Below the pieces are notes generated by a model, which had not been told where the DNA came from, made no database searches, and saw only the letters and a program-made list of their open reading frames with translations. Source: Glutinoglossum americanum (Eukaryota > Ascomycota > Geoglossomycetes > Geoglossales > Geoglossaceae). From it: 64,000 nucleotides of DNA. The position numbers and the translations under genes are program-made. Location of the stretch: the NCBI GenBank assembly GCA_020080175.1, contig JAGHQL010000097.1, positions 31,619 through 95,618 of the forward strand, in the 5' to 3' direction. Shown one piece after another: positions 1 to 9,763 of the stretch; position 1 is the first letter of the stretch, and the number at the start of each line of letters is the position of its first letter.

Positions 1-1329
1 CACCTGATCAGAAGGCAATCTAGAGTAGATCGCCCTCCGGTACTTGGTTAAGCCGCGTTTCGATCCCTAGACGCCTTAGACGTTAAGAGATGAGCTGAGA
101 GTGGTATATGAATATGGAAAGATCTCTAGGCTAAAAGATATGCATCTGGGAGCACGAAAATCTACAAACGGGACCGATATGAGTTGTGCGCCGCATAGCA
201 GAAACGTAGGGGCGAAATACTCCGCAGTGTAAGTAGTTTTGAGGAGGGCCCTGAGCCGCAAGACCTTACTTAGATCATTGCTTTAGCGGCATCGTACTAG
301 GTCTGTGGTTTCCACCGAGAACTAGGTAAGCCCATCCTCCCATTTATTTTTCCTACTACTTAAAGTCAATCCAAAAGAAAGACTGGGGAAGTAACGGGAC
401 CCGCGAGGTAATATGGCCAACGAGTGGTGCACTCCTGGTAGAAGGGGCTCACCAAAGGATTCCTTTTCCTTGGTTTCAATTACAACCTTTGATCCTTAGT
501 AACCTCATATTAGCGAATCCGAGGAGCTCTCGATGACCATGACCATCTGGAGCCGGTCAACGCGGTCGTCGACGATCTCTTGAGCATCAGAGGTTGTCAC
601 TCTAGCCCCACACGCCCTGGGCCAACGGCAAACTCAGACTTCGAGGGAAGGTCGGGTAATGCCTTCAACTTTTTGGCCAAGAGGCGGTCGTGGTGTTACC
701 CTAGCTCCCAACAAAATAGCGTTAAGCCTTGGCGGTATTCTTGATGACAATGTTTGAACGACAGGTCTTTAAGACCCCCCGGGCTTTTCTCGGGCCTGAC
801 CTGGGTGAAGGCGCGAGTAGTCGCCTTGCGAAGCTGTTTGTGTACCTCTTGTTGCATTACAATTTGTTTTCTACAGCTGTCAGAGATGAGGTATTCCATA
901 TACATCATATAGAGGCAGCGGGCGGGCTAGCCTATATTACTATATAAATTGTTAAGAAATTAGGAGGTATTTGTCGTATTCGAGAGTTCGTCATAACCAC
1001 TATCCACAAGTATGCCGGGTTTTGCCAGGAAATAGTACACACAAATACGTTCTCGATTAAAAGCAGCGTGAGCACGACGCGTGCTCCAATTCACTGTACC
1101 CTGCGTTGGCACAAATCTCAATCGTTTTGCAATGTCTCGAGCCAGTTATATTTTTTAACAAATCTCCCCGATGTCCAATGTTTGGCCTAGCACATGGTGT
1201 GTTTTTCCCACCGCCCCTCAGCTTCCTTGACAGTAGGCAAGCCGTACCCCTACTAATCAGAGCTCTAGACTCCGCATTACGCGTCTAGCCGTTTGTACGA
1301 ATCTGTATGCAATCACCTACAGCCACAGA
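1..1329. other. Gene-free left flank
   Basis: No reading frame here has a plausible start, a recognisable domain or flanking splice signals. Open frames are 72 codons or shorter and overlap on both strands, as expected by chance. The last part probably holds the promoter of the DUF3431 gene that begins at 1330. A real gene could still extend in from outside the window. Confidence 0.5.
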
Positions 1330-2541
1330 ATGCCGCGTCGTCGACGGCCTTTAATGCTTGCCACTATCGGGGCCTTAATTATTTACCTTTTCATCTTTCG
1401 GGATAGCCGGACTGAGGATTCCTTTCAAGGGAGAGGTTCCGTAGGCCGGTTCTTCGGCCTTGAAATTCTCCCCTTCCCTCAACCCGCCGGAGAACCGGCA
1501 CCTCAATATCCCCAATGGAACTTTAGTGTCGTGGCGCCGAGTTCTGGGTCAAACTACACTCGTACGCTTGTGATTCCTCGTTTGAGGTCTGAAAGTGTCT
1601 CTTGGATAGAAGAGGAACTTCCTGGCCTCGACACCGCTATATACGTGGTAAACGACCCCGACGCGCCGCTTCACCCTCCCAAGAACAAGGGTAATGAAGC
1701 TATGGTCTACCTAACCTACATTATTGACCATTACGAGAACCTCCCAGACATCGTGATCTTCATGCATGCTCACCGTCTCAGCTGGCATAACAATGACATC
1801 CTTGGCAATGACGCTGCAGAGATGATTAAGAGACTGAACAGCGAACACATCATGAGGCAAGGCTACGTGAATCTTCGATGCCATTGGAAGCCCGGTTGTC
1901 CAGACTGGCTACATCCAAAGTCTCACGAAGATGATATCGTAAAGCAAGAGCAGCTTATGTTAGAACAGTCATGGCTTGAGCTCTTTCCTCTGGATCCACT
2001 CCCGTCTGTACTGTCACAGCCTTGCTGTGCACAGTTTGCTGTGTCTCGAGAACGCGTTCTTTCGGTTCCAAAAAGCCGTTTTGTTTATTTTAGAGACTGG
2101 CTTCTACGTACACCCCTTAGCACCTACATATCCGGACGAATTTGGGAGTATTCTTGGCAGTTTGTCTTCACCGGGCAGACAGTACTCTGCCCTGCTATGC
2201 ATGTCTGCTATTGCGATGGCTACGGTGTTTGCTTCGGCGGAGAGGAGGAGTTCAACAGATGGTTCAAGTTGCGATATGAGAGCGCTCAACTTGCTTCTGA
2301 GGAGAAAGGCTGGCAACTCAGGAATGGAAAAGTGAAAGATGCAGAATCAAAGGGCTCGACCGGTGAACTCACATACTTCGATTACCCAGAAGTGGGAAAG
2401 GACGATTACCTGAGAGATAAGATTAAGGCGATTAGAGACGAACTTCAAGCCATGATTGATGCTGCCGTTGAGAGGGGAACGGATCCCAGAAATCGGGCAA
2501 TGGAGGCAAATAGGGAATGGAAAGAAGGCGACGGATTTTAG
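1330..2541 (+). CDS. DUF3431 family type II membrane protein
   Basis: A single uninterrupted exon of 403 residues. A basic N-terminus (MPRRRRP) is followed by one hydrophobic segment at about residues 8-23, which fits a signal anchor with the bulk of the protein in the secretory lumen. The DUF3431 core follows: an IYVVNDPDAP stretch, then NKGNEAMVYLTYIIDHY, then an FMHAHRLSWHNND block and a GYVNLRCHWKPGCP block. These are the hallmark segments of this fungal family, whose biochemical role is not established; the histidine- and cysteine-rich blocks suggest an enzyme active site, but that is inference. The length is typical for the family. The first ATG was chosen because it places the basic patch directly before the anchor. 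A gene on the same strand follows about 350 bp downstream. Confidence 0.88.
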   Translation: MPRRRRPLMLATIGALIIYLFIFRDSRTEDSFQGRGSVGRFFGLEILPFPQPAGEPAPQYPQWNFSVVAPSSGSNYTRTLVIPRLRSESVSWIEEELPGLDTAIYVVNDPDAPLHPPKNKGNEAMVYLTYIIDHYENLPDIVIFMHAHRLSWHNNDILGNDAAEMIKRLNSEHIMRQGYVNLRCHWKPGCPDWLHPKSHEDDIVKQEQLMLEQSWLELFPLDPLPSVLSQPCCAQFAVSRERVLSVPKSRFVYFRDWLLRTPLSTYISGRIWEYSWQFVFTGQTVLCPAMHVCYCDGYGVCFGGEEEFNRWFKLRYESAQLASEEKGWQLRNGKVKDAESKGSTGELTYFDYPEVGKDDYLRDKIKAIRDELQAMIDAAVERGTDPRNRAMEANREWKEGDGF

Positions 2542-2748
2542 TCGATCTAATCAAACCGCTTTCCAAGCGTATATTGGGCATTTTAGGCATCTAACGGCAT
2601 TGAGGATACCGCTCTAATACATCGAGAGAGCAGTGCATATCCCCTGCTCAAGTGAAGTGGCTTGTGTACAAATTCCAGGGGTTAACTAGAGAATTCCTGT
2701 TATCCTAGACTTCTTTCGTTCTTAAGGAGTAATGAGTACGCTGTATGA

Positions 2749-2761
2749 TTTATATATATAG
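2749..2761 (+). promoter_or_regulatory. TATA-like element upstream of the homeodomain-like gene
   Basis: An alternating T/A run about 130 bp before the ATG at 2891, in a 349-bp gap otherwise lacking features except the palindrome at 2823. The position suits a fungal TATA box. No transcript data are available to confirm use. Confidence 0.3.
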
Positions 2762-2822
2762 CATCTCGGGGCTGTCGCACGGATAAGGAGTGAGCAAACA
2801 CAGACTAAATCCTTTCTTCACT

Positions 2823-2840
2823 AGACGGAATATTCCGTCT
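2823..2840. promoter_or_regulatory. 18-bp perfect palindrome containing CGG-N6-CCG
   Basis: AGACGGAATATTCCGTCT reads the same on both strands. It lies about 50 bp before the start codon at 2891. Its core is an inverted pair of CGG triplets separated by six bases. This is the architecture recognised by some dimeric Zn(II)2Cys6 fungal activators, such as yeast Ppr1 and Aspergillus UaY. Which factor would bind here is unknown. Confidence 0.5.
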
Positions 2841-2890
2841 CAAATCGTGCAAACAAACCCTCTAACTTTGTCAAACATCCACCATTTGCC

Positions 2891-5800
2891 ATGGAGACCC
2901 TTCACGGCAACGAACCATGCAATTCGAATACTGCAAATGGCGAAGCCGCTATCCTAAATGCGTTCTTTAAGAAGGGGATGCTCACTGTTCATGCTGAACG
3001 GCTCGTTGACCTCGCGCTTCAGGAGCTTGGACTAGGAGCTCCTGGTCAGTGGACTGCAGATCGAGTAAAGGTTAGAGCAAACTTGGTCTTCAACGTCCAA
3101 AGCTTCACGGCTGATAATAACAGGATTGGATTGAACACAAGAAGCGCCGGATAAGCCAACGGAACCAATTTGAAGAGGTCTCTGCGCTATCCGACGCGCT
3201 CAATTGGGCTGTCAAGTAGGCTTGTTTGTCCTTCGTATTTCATTCCATCCAACGCTGTGCGCCCGCGATGCAAACTTGCCGTTGCTGATTACATTGGTAT
3301 GTTGCAACTAGGCATCCAGACCCAGATCCGTCAAATCCTGGCGAGAGCTTCCGTTGGATAGAGCCGGTGAACATTCAGCAATCCGGACCTGAGGATTTCG
3401 GCCAAGGATTGAACTTCCGGTCGCAAATACCACTATCGACCATGTCTATTAGCGGCTCTTTCCCTGCAGCACACGAGTTCCAATTGCAGCAGAACGGAGA
3501 ATACCACCTTGGTCATACCGGTGACACTCAAGATGGCTTTGACGATCGGACAAACATCCCTCCTAGCACCTCTCAGATTCACCCTTCGTTGCAAGGCTTG
3601 GATTTTAGCTCAGTGATGGGTTCAGGTCAATTATACCCAAGATGCACAGATTACTTCGAATTGACTAAGACGGTGGCTTCTGATTCTTCTCTATATGCTC
3701 GTTATGTTGGTGCAAACAACAGCATTGGCGGATCCGATGTTTCTCTTAGGGCTGCCACAGAGACTACCACGGCTAACGTTTTGGACCGTAAGGCGTTTGC
3801 TTATCCGAGGTTGTGCAGTTACTAAGTTCTTTTAGACAATCACGCCTCAACTCAAAAGCTTGACGCTGATGCCCAGATGCTACTCGACAATTTTGCAGCC
3901 TATGATAGAATGAGCAACAACGACAATACCCTGAACTCTACCAGGGGAATCAATGGAGCTCCACCTTCTGATGCGGAGAGCCACGCAGCCCAGGGCGACC
4001 AGCTAGCAGGACTTCTCGAAGCTGTCACTAGTGCTGCCGGGCAGGAGGCTGCACAATTTCAGGTTCACGACAGAGCGGGTATGAATTCAACTACTGGTCG
4101 CCCTAGGCGGACCACTCGAAATTCCCGTGTTTCTGCATCGCCGCAAGTCTCCCAGGCTAATGGCGGTACCACGAACACCAACGGCAAACGAAAGCGCCAA
4201 ACTAGTTCAAAAGCTGCTCAGAATGACGACAGTCAGCTAGATCAGTTGGAATTAATAGATGGTGACACACCCCCCTTTACTAGCCAGCGGTGGAAGAGGG
4301 CGGCGCTAGACGCGTCTCGAGGAGAAACGAGCGACCGCGATGGGGATGTTGATGGGGAGGCTGGAGACGATAATAATACACTTGAAATCCGAGAATTACC
4401 CCCGCAAGTTGCCATGTCAGATGCACGAGCTGCTGGTGTACATTCTGCAGCCGCCCTCTTTCGCCGGCCATCGGCGTCTAGCAAGAAATATACCCGCCCT
4501 CCAATGTCAAAACTCTTCTCATCACTAGAACTATCACCTGAAAACTTCCTGCATTTACAGGCGGCAGCGAAAGGATTCATGCTAGACAAGAACTACCCAG
4601 AACGCCAGGATTGCGTAGGGTCTAGGGGGAAGGGCGACACAGACATGGTAAAGCTTAGACTATACAACTGTGTTAAGGACTTTCTAGAGAAGGAAGGGAA
4701 TGGAGAGAAGTTCTTCGGCAAGAATGTCGTGCCAGAGGGCAGCAAGAAGAGGAAATTTGTCTGGCCGGCGCAGAAGAATAGGTAAGTTTTTGCGCCCCCA
4801 CCTAACTATCAACAGCTGAGCTTATTGCCCTAATCTAGGATTATCTCGTTAGTTACGCCACTCCTGCGGAGAATGGTCACGAACGAGCGCCAACGCCAGT
4901 ATGCTATAGAGACCCGCAAGGGTGGTGGTGCTGGACCGATCAAACGCAAATTCTCAGAAACTGAGACGCCTCCGAGAAATTGTTCGAGCGGTCCCTCAGA
5001 GCCTGGTTCATCAGCTGAGATGCATGAAGCTCTATTCCGGCGCCTCAGTGAACCTCCCAGTGGCGTACTAGTGAATGGCGGTTCGGGTGAGGATCCCCGC
5101 CCTGGCGTTGCTGACCTGGGTCTTATCTCAGGGCTATCGCAGGCGGACTGGAATGTTCTTGTGGCAACCGTGCAGGAACATTTCCATTATGGCCATCTTA
5201 ACCACACTGGAGGAAATGGATGTAACAGCCAATGTGTCAACCAATTCTTTTATGATGTCTTTGTGAAAGAAATGGGATATCTCGAGAAGAGCAGTTGGTC
5301 GATGACAGGGAATGAGCATGTCGATGCAGACGCAAAGCAGGAATTGTGAGATTTTTAATAGCTCTAGGCTTGTGTAGAGGGGTGAAATAGCTAACTCTTT
5401 GATAGTGCTTACAAAATCGTGCAGGACTTATTCAGCGCCATTACCAGAAACTTTGAGGAGGGAAACGCTCAGCAAGATACCCTGATCAGGCAACCTCAGA
5501 GAAAGAAGCGCAAAACTGCAACACCCGCCGCCGCCGCTCCTACGAATACTCGCTCATCCGATCGCCAGCGCCAGAAAGGCTTCACCCAACCCACTCCACC
5601 CCACTCATCACACGAAGCAGGAACCCAAACCCTCACCCCTCCAGAGAGCAGTGGCCTCCTCGAATCAACCTCATCCGAGAACGTCAAGCTCCAGATCAAC
5701 ATCATGAAAAACGAAGACCGCCAGCACCCGCCCTTCCATATCCATTCGAAAACTTGTCCGGATTATGAGAGTCTCCGGCGAAGCGCCCTACGTGATGTCT

Positions 5801-5952
5801 CAAGAGGAGGTAATGGATCCCACATACAAGTGCTTCTGGGGACGGGCCTGACGCCTGTTTCTGGAGACAAGGACTATGAGAATGCTCTGAGGACGGTGCG
5901 GGAAACCGTGTGGATGGATAAAGAGCTTAAGGTCCTTGTATTTTTGTCCTGA
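2891..5952 (+). CDS. Uncharacterised nuclear-type protein with homeodomain-like N-terminus
   Basis: Six exons join in frame: 2891-3070, 3124-3215, 3312-3787, 3836-4781, 4839-5345 and 5406-5952, giving about 915 residues. Every intron has GT and AG ends, and phases match at each joint. Across the first intron the spliced product reads WTADRVKDWIEHKKRRISQR, which resembles the recognition helix of a homeodomain (V-x-x-W followed by a basic run). The canonical Asn51 position looks like His, and the loop before it is long, so the assignment is tentative. The remainder is low-complexity and polar, with basic clusters such as KRKRQ, KKRKF and KKRK that could be nuclear localisation signals. One helical-looking segment spans the fourth intron. 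I do not recognise a named orthologue. A nuclear or DNA-binding role is inference from composition and the N-terminal helix. Confidence 0.6.
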
Positions 5953-6120
5953 TAGAATTACTCGACTTCGGTGGTCAAGAATTCCTCTTATATTCTATGT
6001 AAGTATGTATATATATGTCTATGCATACATCGAAGAAGCTAGGGTCTTTTGTGAAGAGAACCATGTGGTGTGTCGGATTTCTACTCTTGTATGTACATAT
6101 TGCATCATTAAGTTTTGACA

Positions 6121-6720
6121 CAATTGCGCAATTTTATGGATAAACAAAGTTGGAAGAAAAATTTTGCGTCCATTATACTAAATCAATTCTTACTTTGAGA
6201 GACTTATTAGTACTATATAGAAATTGTAGCCAATATGCCAAGATTTTTTCATATTATACCTAAACATGCTTATAGTATTATAATACTTAGAAAACTAAGC
6301 TATCATATAATTAAATTAAAATAATATTAAAAAACTCAATAGTAACTTTTTCATAATTTGATACTTTTTAAAAACTTAATTTTCAAAATAAATAGTATTT
6401 AATATATATATTATAATTAATAATATAATATAAATATAAAAAAATTTACAAGTAATTTTTTATTATTTATTAATAATAAAAACTATTTTCAATAAATATA
6501 AACTATTATAAACTTTTTCTTAACATTAATAATTAAAAAAATATTTAATTTTTATTATATTTTTTTTTTACTTTTCTATATATTATATTAAAATTTTACT
6601 AGTTTATATATCTATATGAGTCATATTATAAAACTGATATATATATAATAAGTACATACAAAGCTAAGAGAATTCAAAACAAATGAAATAGTTATTTTAA
6701 AATATAGATACTTTTCACTC
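6121..6720. other. Extremely AT-rich island
   Basis: This stretch is almost purely A and T: 6421-6480 has only 2 G/C in 60 bases and 6361-6420 has 4. It begins after the 3' end of the homeodomain-like gene and stops abruptly near 6720, where base composition returns to normal. No coding frame is credible. Such islands in filamentous ascomycetes are often mutated transposon remnants (repeat-induced point mutation), but no recognisable element remains here, so the origin is open. Confidence 0.7.
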
Positions 6721-9700
6721 CATACCCCTATTTCGAGAGCCTGGGAACACTGGTATCGGGAACCCAAATAAAAGAGATGGCTGCAAACAGCCGAAGAAAC
6801 CGGGGAATATTTGGGAACCAGACGCTTGTAAACGCCTTGACCGAAACCCGTGATTATGTTGAATTGTTTTTTCACGAACAAGGGAGTTTGGAAGGCGAGG
6901 CTCGGGACGAAAGCGTGGGACGACTCGCTGGATTATATTTAACGTTGATGCTCCTAGGTGGGGAGATGCAGTCGGCTAAAATATGGGGATGTCAGCTTTC
7001 AAGTCGCAAGAGATTAGACAAAGTCACTCAAGGTCGACTAGTGCTAGCCGACCAGGGGTCTATCTGCTACCCTTTTGTTCGGGCGTTATAGGCGTCCATA
7101 TTCGGACTCCTAAGCTGTTCCATCTGGTAGTTCGAGCCTGCCAGGCGCAAGGTCATAAATCTTAAGGCTTGTAATGAGGGACTGTTTCTTGTCCGGTTCG
7201 CTGCTGTTGCGCCTAAGGACTAGGACCTAGTTACCTAAGTTGCTTCCTGGAACTTTGATCGAGCAGGCTCGAAGTTCAAGGACCAGGCTGGCTGGGGTTC
7301 GCCACATTAGCAGCACTACCCCAAATACCGGGGGCGCTCTGTTTGTGCCCGTAGTGGGGCGAAAAGCGAGGGCGACGATCCTGCTCGCGGATTAGATGGA
7401 CCTTGGGTCGAGCCTTCTCCTGGAGCATGCCTCGATCCAACATCCTAACCACTCGCACTAGCCCAGCGGCTTTGGAGGCCAATCGCAGCTCTCTCTGATG
7501 TGGCATATCGAACTCTAGGTGACCCTGGAGGCACTGCTTTGCTTTGGGCCAGACTTCAATTACATCTCGTCCCCCGGGATTGGCCCTCGGGCGAACAGTC
7601 GAGCCTCCGGGACCTAGAAGATAATCCTGCAACAGTGTCCCGGGTTGGGGGGTTTGGAAATAACGGGGATTCGGGAGGCCAAAGGCCAAGAAGCTATCAA
7701 GGTTTTTGAAGATTTGAAATAAAAGGAGTTGTGTCTAGAAGCCTGTGCATGGTGCGGCGGTGACCCGAGACAACGGCTGATATTTGATTCGATCGAACGA
7801 ACGGATGCTCCATGGTCCTAGGACATTCTAGACTGGGCTTAGGCCTTCGTTGCTAATTGAAAGACAGAGGGTTGAGACGTCAAATATAATAGGACGTCTG
7901 GGTAAAAATGGCAAGGGATTTCCCCATGAGTTTAAGGATGCAGCGTGGCTTTAGGCAGTTATCCCACCTACTTGGACGTGTGTTAGTGAGGTGTGATGAT
8001 CAAATCGCCCACGTTTGCCTCATCCCACATGACGGGATGGCACAGCTAGACAGACGGGATTATGAAGCCCAATGAATTGCCGGAGTTATGGCGCCCCCGA
8101 GAAGAAAATCTACCTGAAGATTCATTATTGAGTAGTAGAACAATAGGCATAGGATATTAGAGATAGTTTGACGCTTGGGCTACACTGGTTCCTGCCGCGT
8201 GGAGATGCGTTGCGAAAGAACAAGCTGCATTCGAAACATTCAGAGGAGACTTGATGACACGCATTGATATGCGGGTCGTGTTTGGATGGTTCATGTCTTA
8301 GATGTCTTAGATGGGGAGTTGAGCAACAGACCTTTCGTCAAACTGCCACGAGTTAGTTGTTCTATATGCTCTCACCGGTAGGTGTCTCCACTGCCTACTC
8401 AACGTTAAGTCCTGCCGGAATTGTGCACAGTAACCTGGTCTAGAACCAAAAACGTAGCTTCGAAAATTTGTCACCTAGGGTATAGAAATGTCGCGTCAGG
8501 AGTGAAGTGTCAGTTGATTCGGCCACAATTATAATACGCAAATCAAGCTTAGCGATGGCTCGACAGGAGCAAACATCATCCCTCTGTTATTCTCCCGGCA
8601 AGTGCCTGCCACTTGCCGGCGTAAAACTCACTTGCTGTGAAGATGTTTTCTAGCTAAGGGGCATGAACCAGTTCAGAGGAGCTAAATCCACGCGGTGACG
8701 GCAATCGGCAGTAGAGCCCAGTCCTCTAGCCGTAAAGTCCAAGTCACCACCAAAATTCTCAATTAGGGGAACTGGGGCTAAGTCTATCATGGATATGGCC
8801 TAATTGCCGTCATAAATTGGAAAGTGAGCAGTCATTGAAATCTCCGGGGATGAGCATGGGAATCTTAGTATATTCTTCCGAACTAGGTATAGCGGTCGAA
8901 TTTTTGCAGTTTCTCAAAGTAAATAATCTGGGGAGTCTCGCTCAGACATGTTCCAAAGGACCGTCTTCTCGAAGAAAGGTGCTGTCGCAGCGCTTGATTA
9001 CAGCCTCCCTTTCTATCCCGCCAGTGACTATAAGGCGAGGGGCAGTAGGCCACATGGTTAAGCCAACATCTGACCCCCTATCATCACTTATTGTTATTTC
9101 TTGTGGGGTCCTTGATCTCATGTCCGGCATGAGGGATGTCCGTGAGGTGCACATGAATACAACACACCGAACATCTTTGTCGGATTTGCAATCGAGAAAC
9201 TCTCCCCTTTGTTTGCTGGTGTCCATGAGACCTTTGCTTAGTTGTTCTGTCGACTCTTAATCGCTCAGAAAAGCTGGGTTTACGACCGCTGGCAGCAGGT
9301 AAGCAAGAGCGGAGCGTGGCGGTTTTGAATTGCTCTGTAGCTGTAAGTAGTCTCTGTTAAGGAAAATGTGTCGGGTCAATGCTGAGATGGCGATATTATA
9401 GGCGATAACAGATCTGTTGTGGTGGTTAAGTTTGCTCGCGATATCGACCCTGGGGACTACTAGCTGGTTAGTTTTAATATCTCAGGCATCCAGGCCGTCA
9501 GTTTGGCCCTACGAAAGTTTATTGGGGTCGGCCTTGACTGACTCTTATGAGTTTAGGTGGAGCATTGGAGAAAAATTTGCCGAGCGGTGCATGCGCCTGC
9601 GCTGGCTAAAGAAGCATCTGCACGTTTCCTAGTGCGTAAGTGAAGAGATTGGACTTTTGGGAAGTCTGCGGTGAACGGTGGTAGGCCAGTCCCGCGAGGC

Positions 9701-9763
9701 GGTGAGGAAATATTCTTCTGCCTCAAGTAAACAGGACGTATCCATATTGGCTCGTGTAGTTCA
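6721..9763. other. Gene-free region after the AT-rich island
   Basis: Three kilobases without a supportable gene. The longest open frames (7276-7689 minus, 137 codons; 8817-9260 plus, 147 codons) show no domain I recognise, and the second overlaps an open frame on the opposite strand. A decayed mobile element is possible given the neighbouring AT-rich island, but no reverse transcriptase, transposase or terminal repeat was found. One perfect hairpin lies at 8595-8619. Confidence 0.45.
8595..8619. repeat. Perfect 10-bp inverted repeat with 5-base loop
   Basis: The left arm CCGGCAAGTG (8595-8604) and right arm CACTTGCCGG (8610-8619) are exact reverse complements separated by CCTGC. The GC-rich stem would be stable as RNA or cruciform DNA. 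It sits in a gene-free region and is not obviously tied to a gene end. Confidence 0.6.

Noticed and set aside
7126-7142. A T-arm-like stem-loop (GGTAG, TTCGAGC, CTGCC) suggesting a tRNA
   Set aside because: No matching acceptor stem, D-arm A-box or anticodon arm could be found at the expected distance upstream.
8817-9260. 147-codon plus-strand open frame
   Set aside because: No domain and no splice partners; a 94-codon frame overlaps it on the other strand, and composition looks random.
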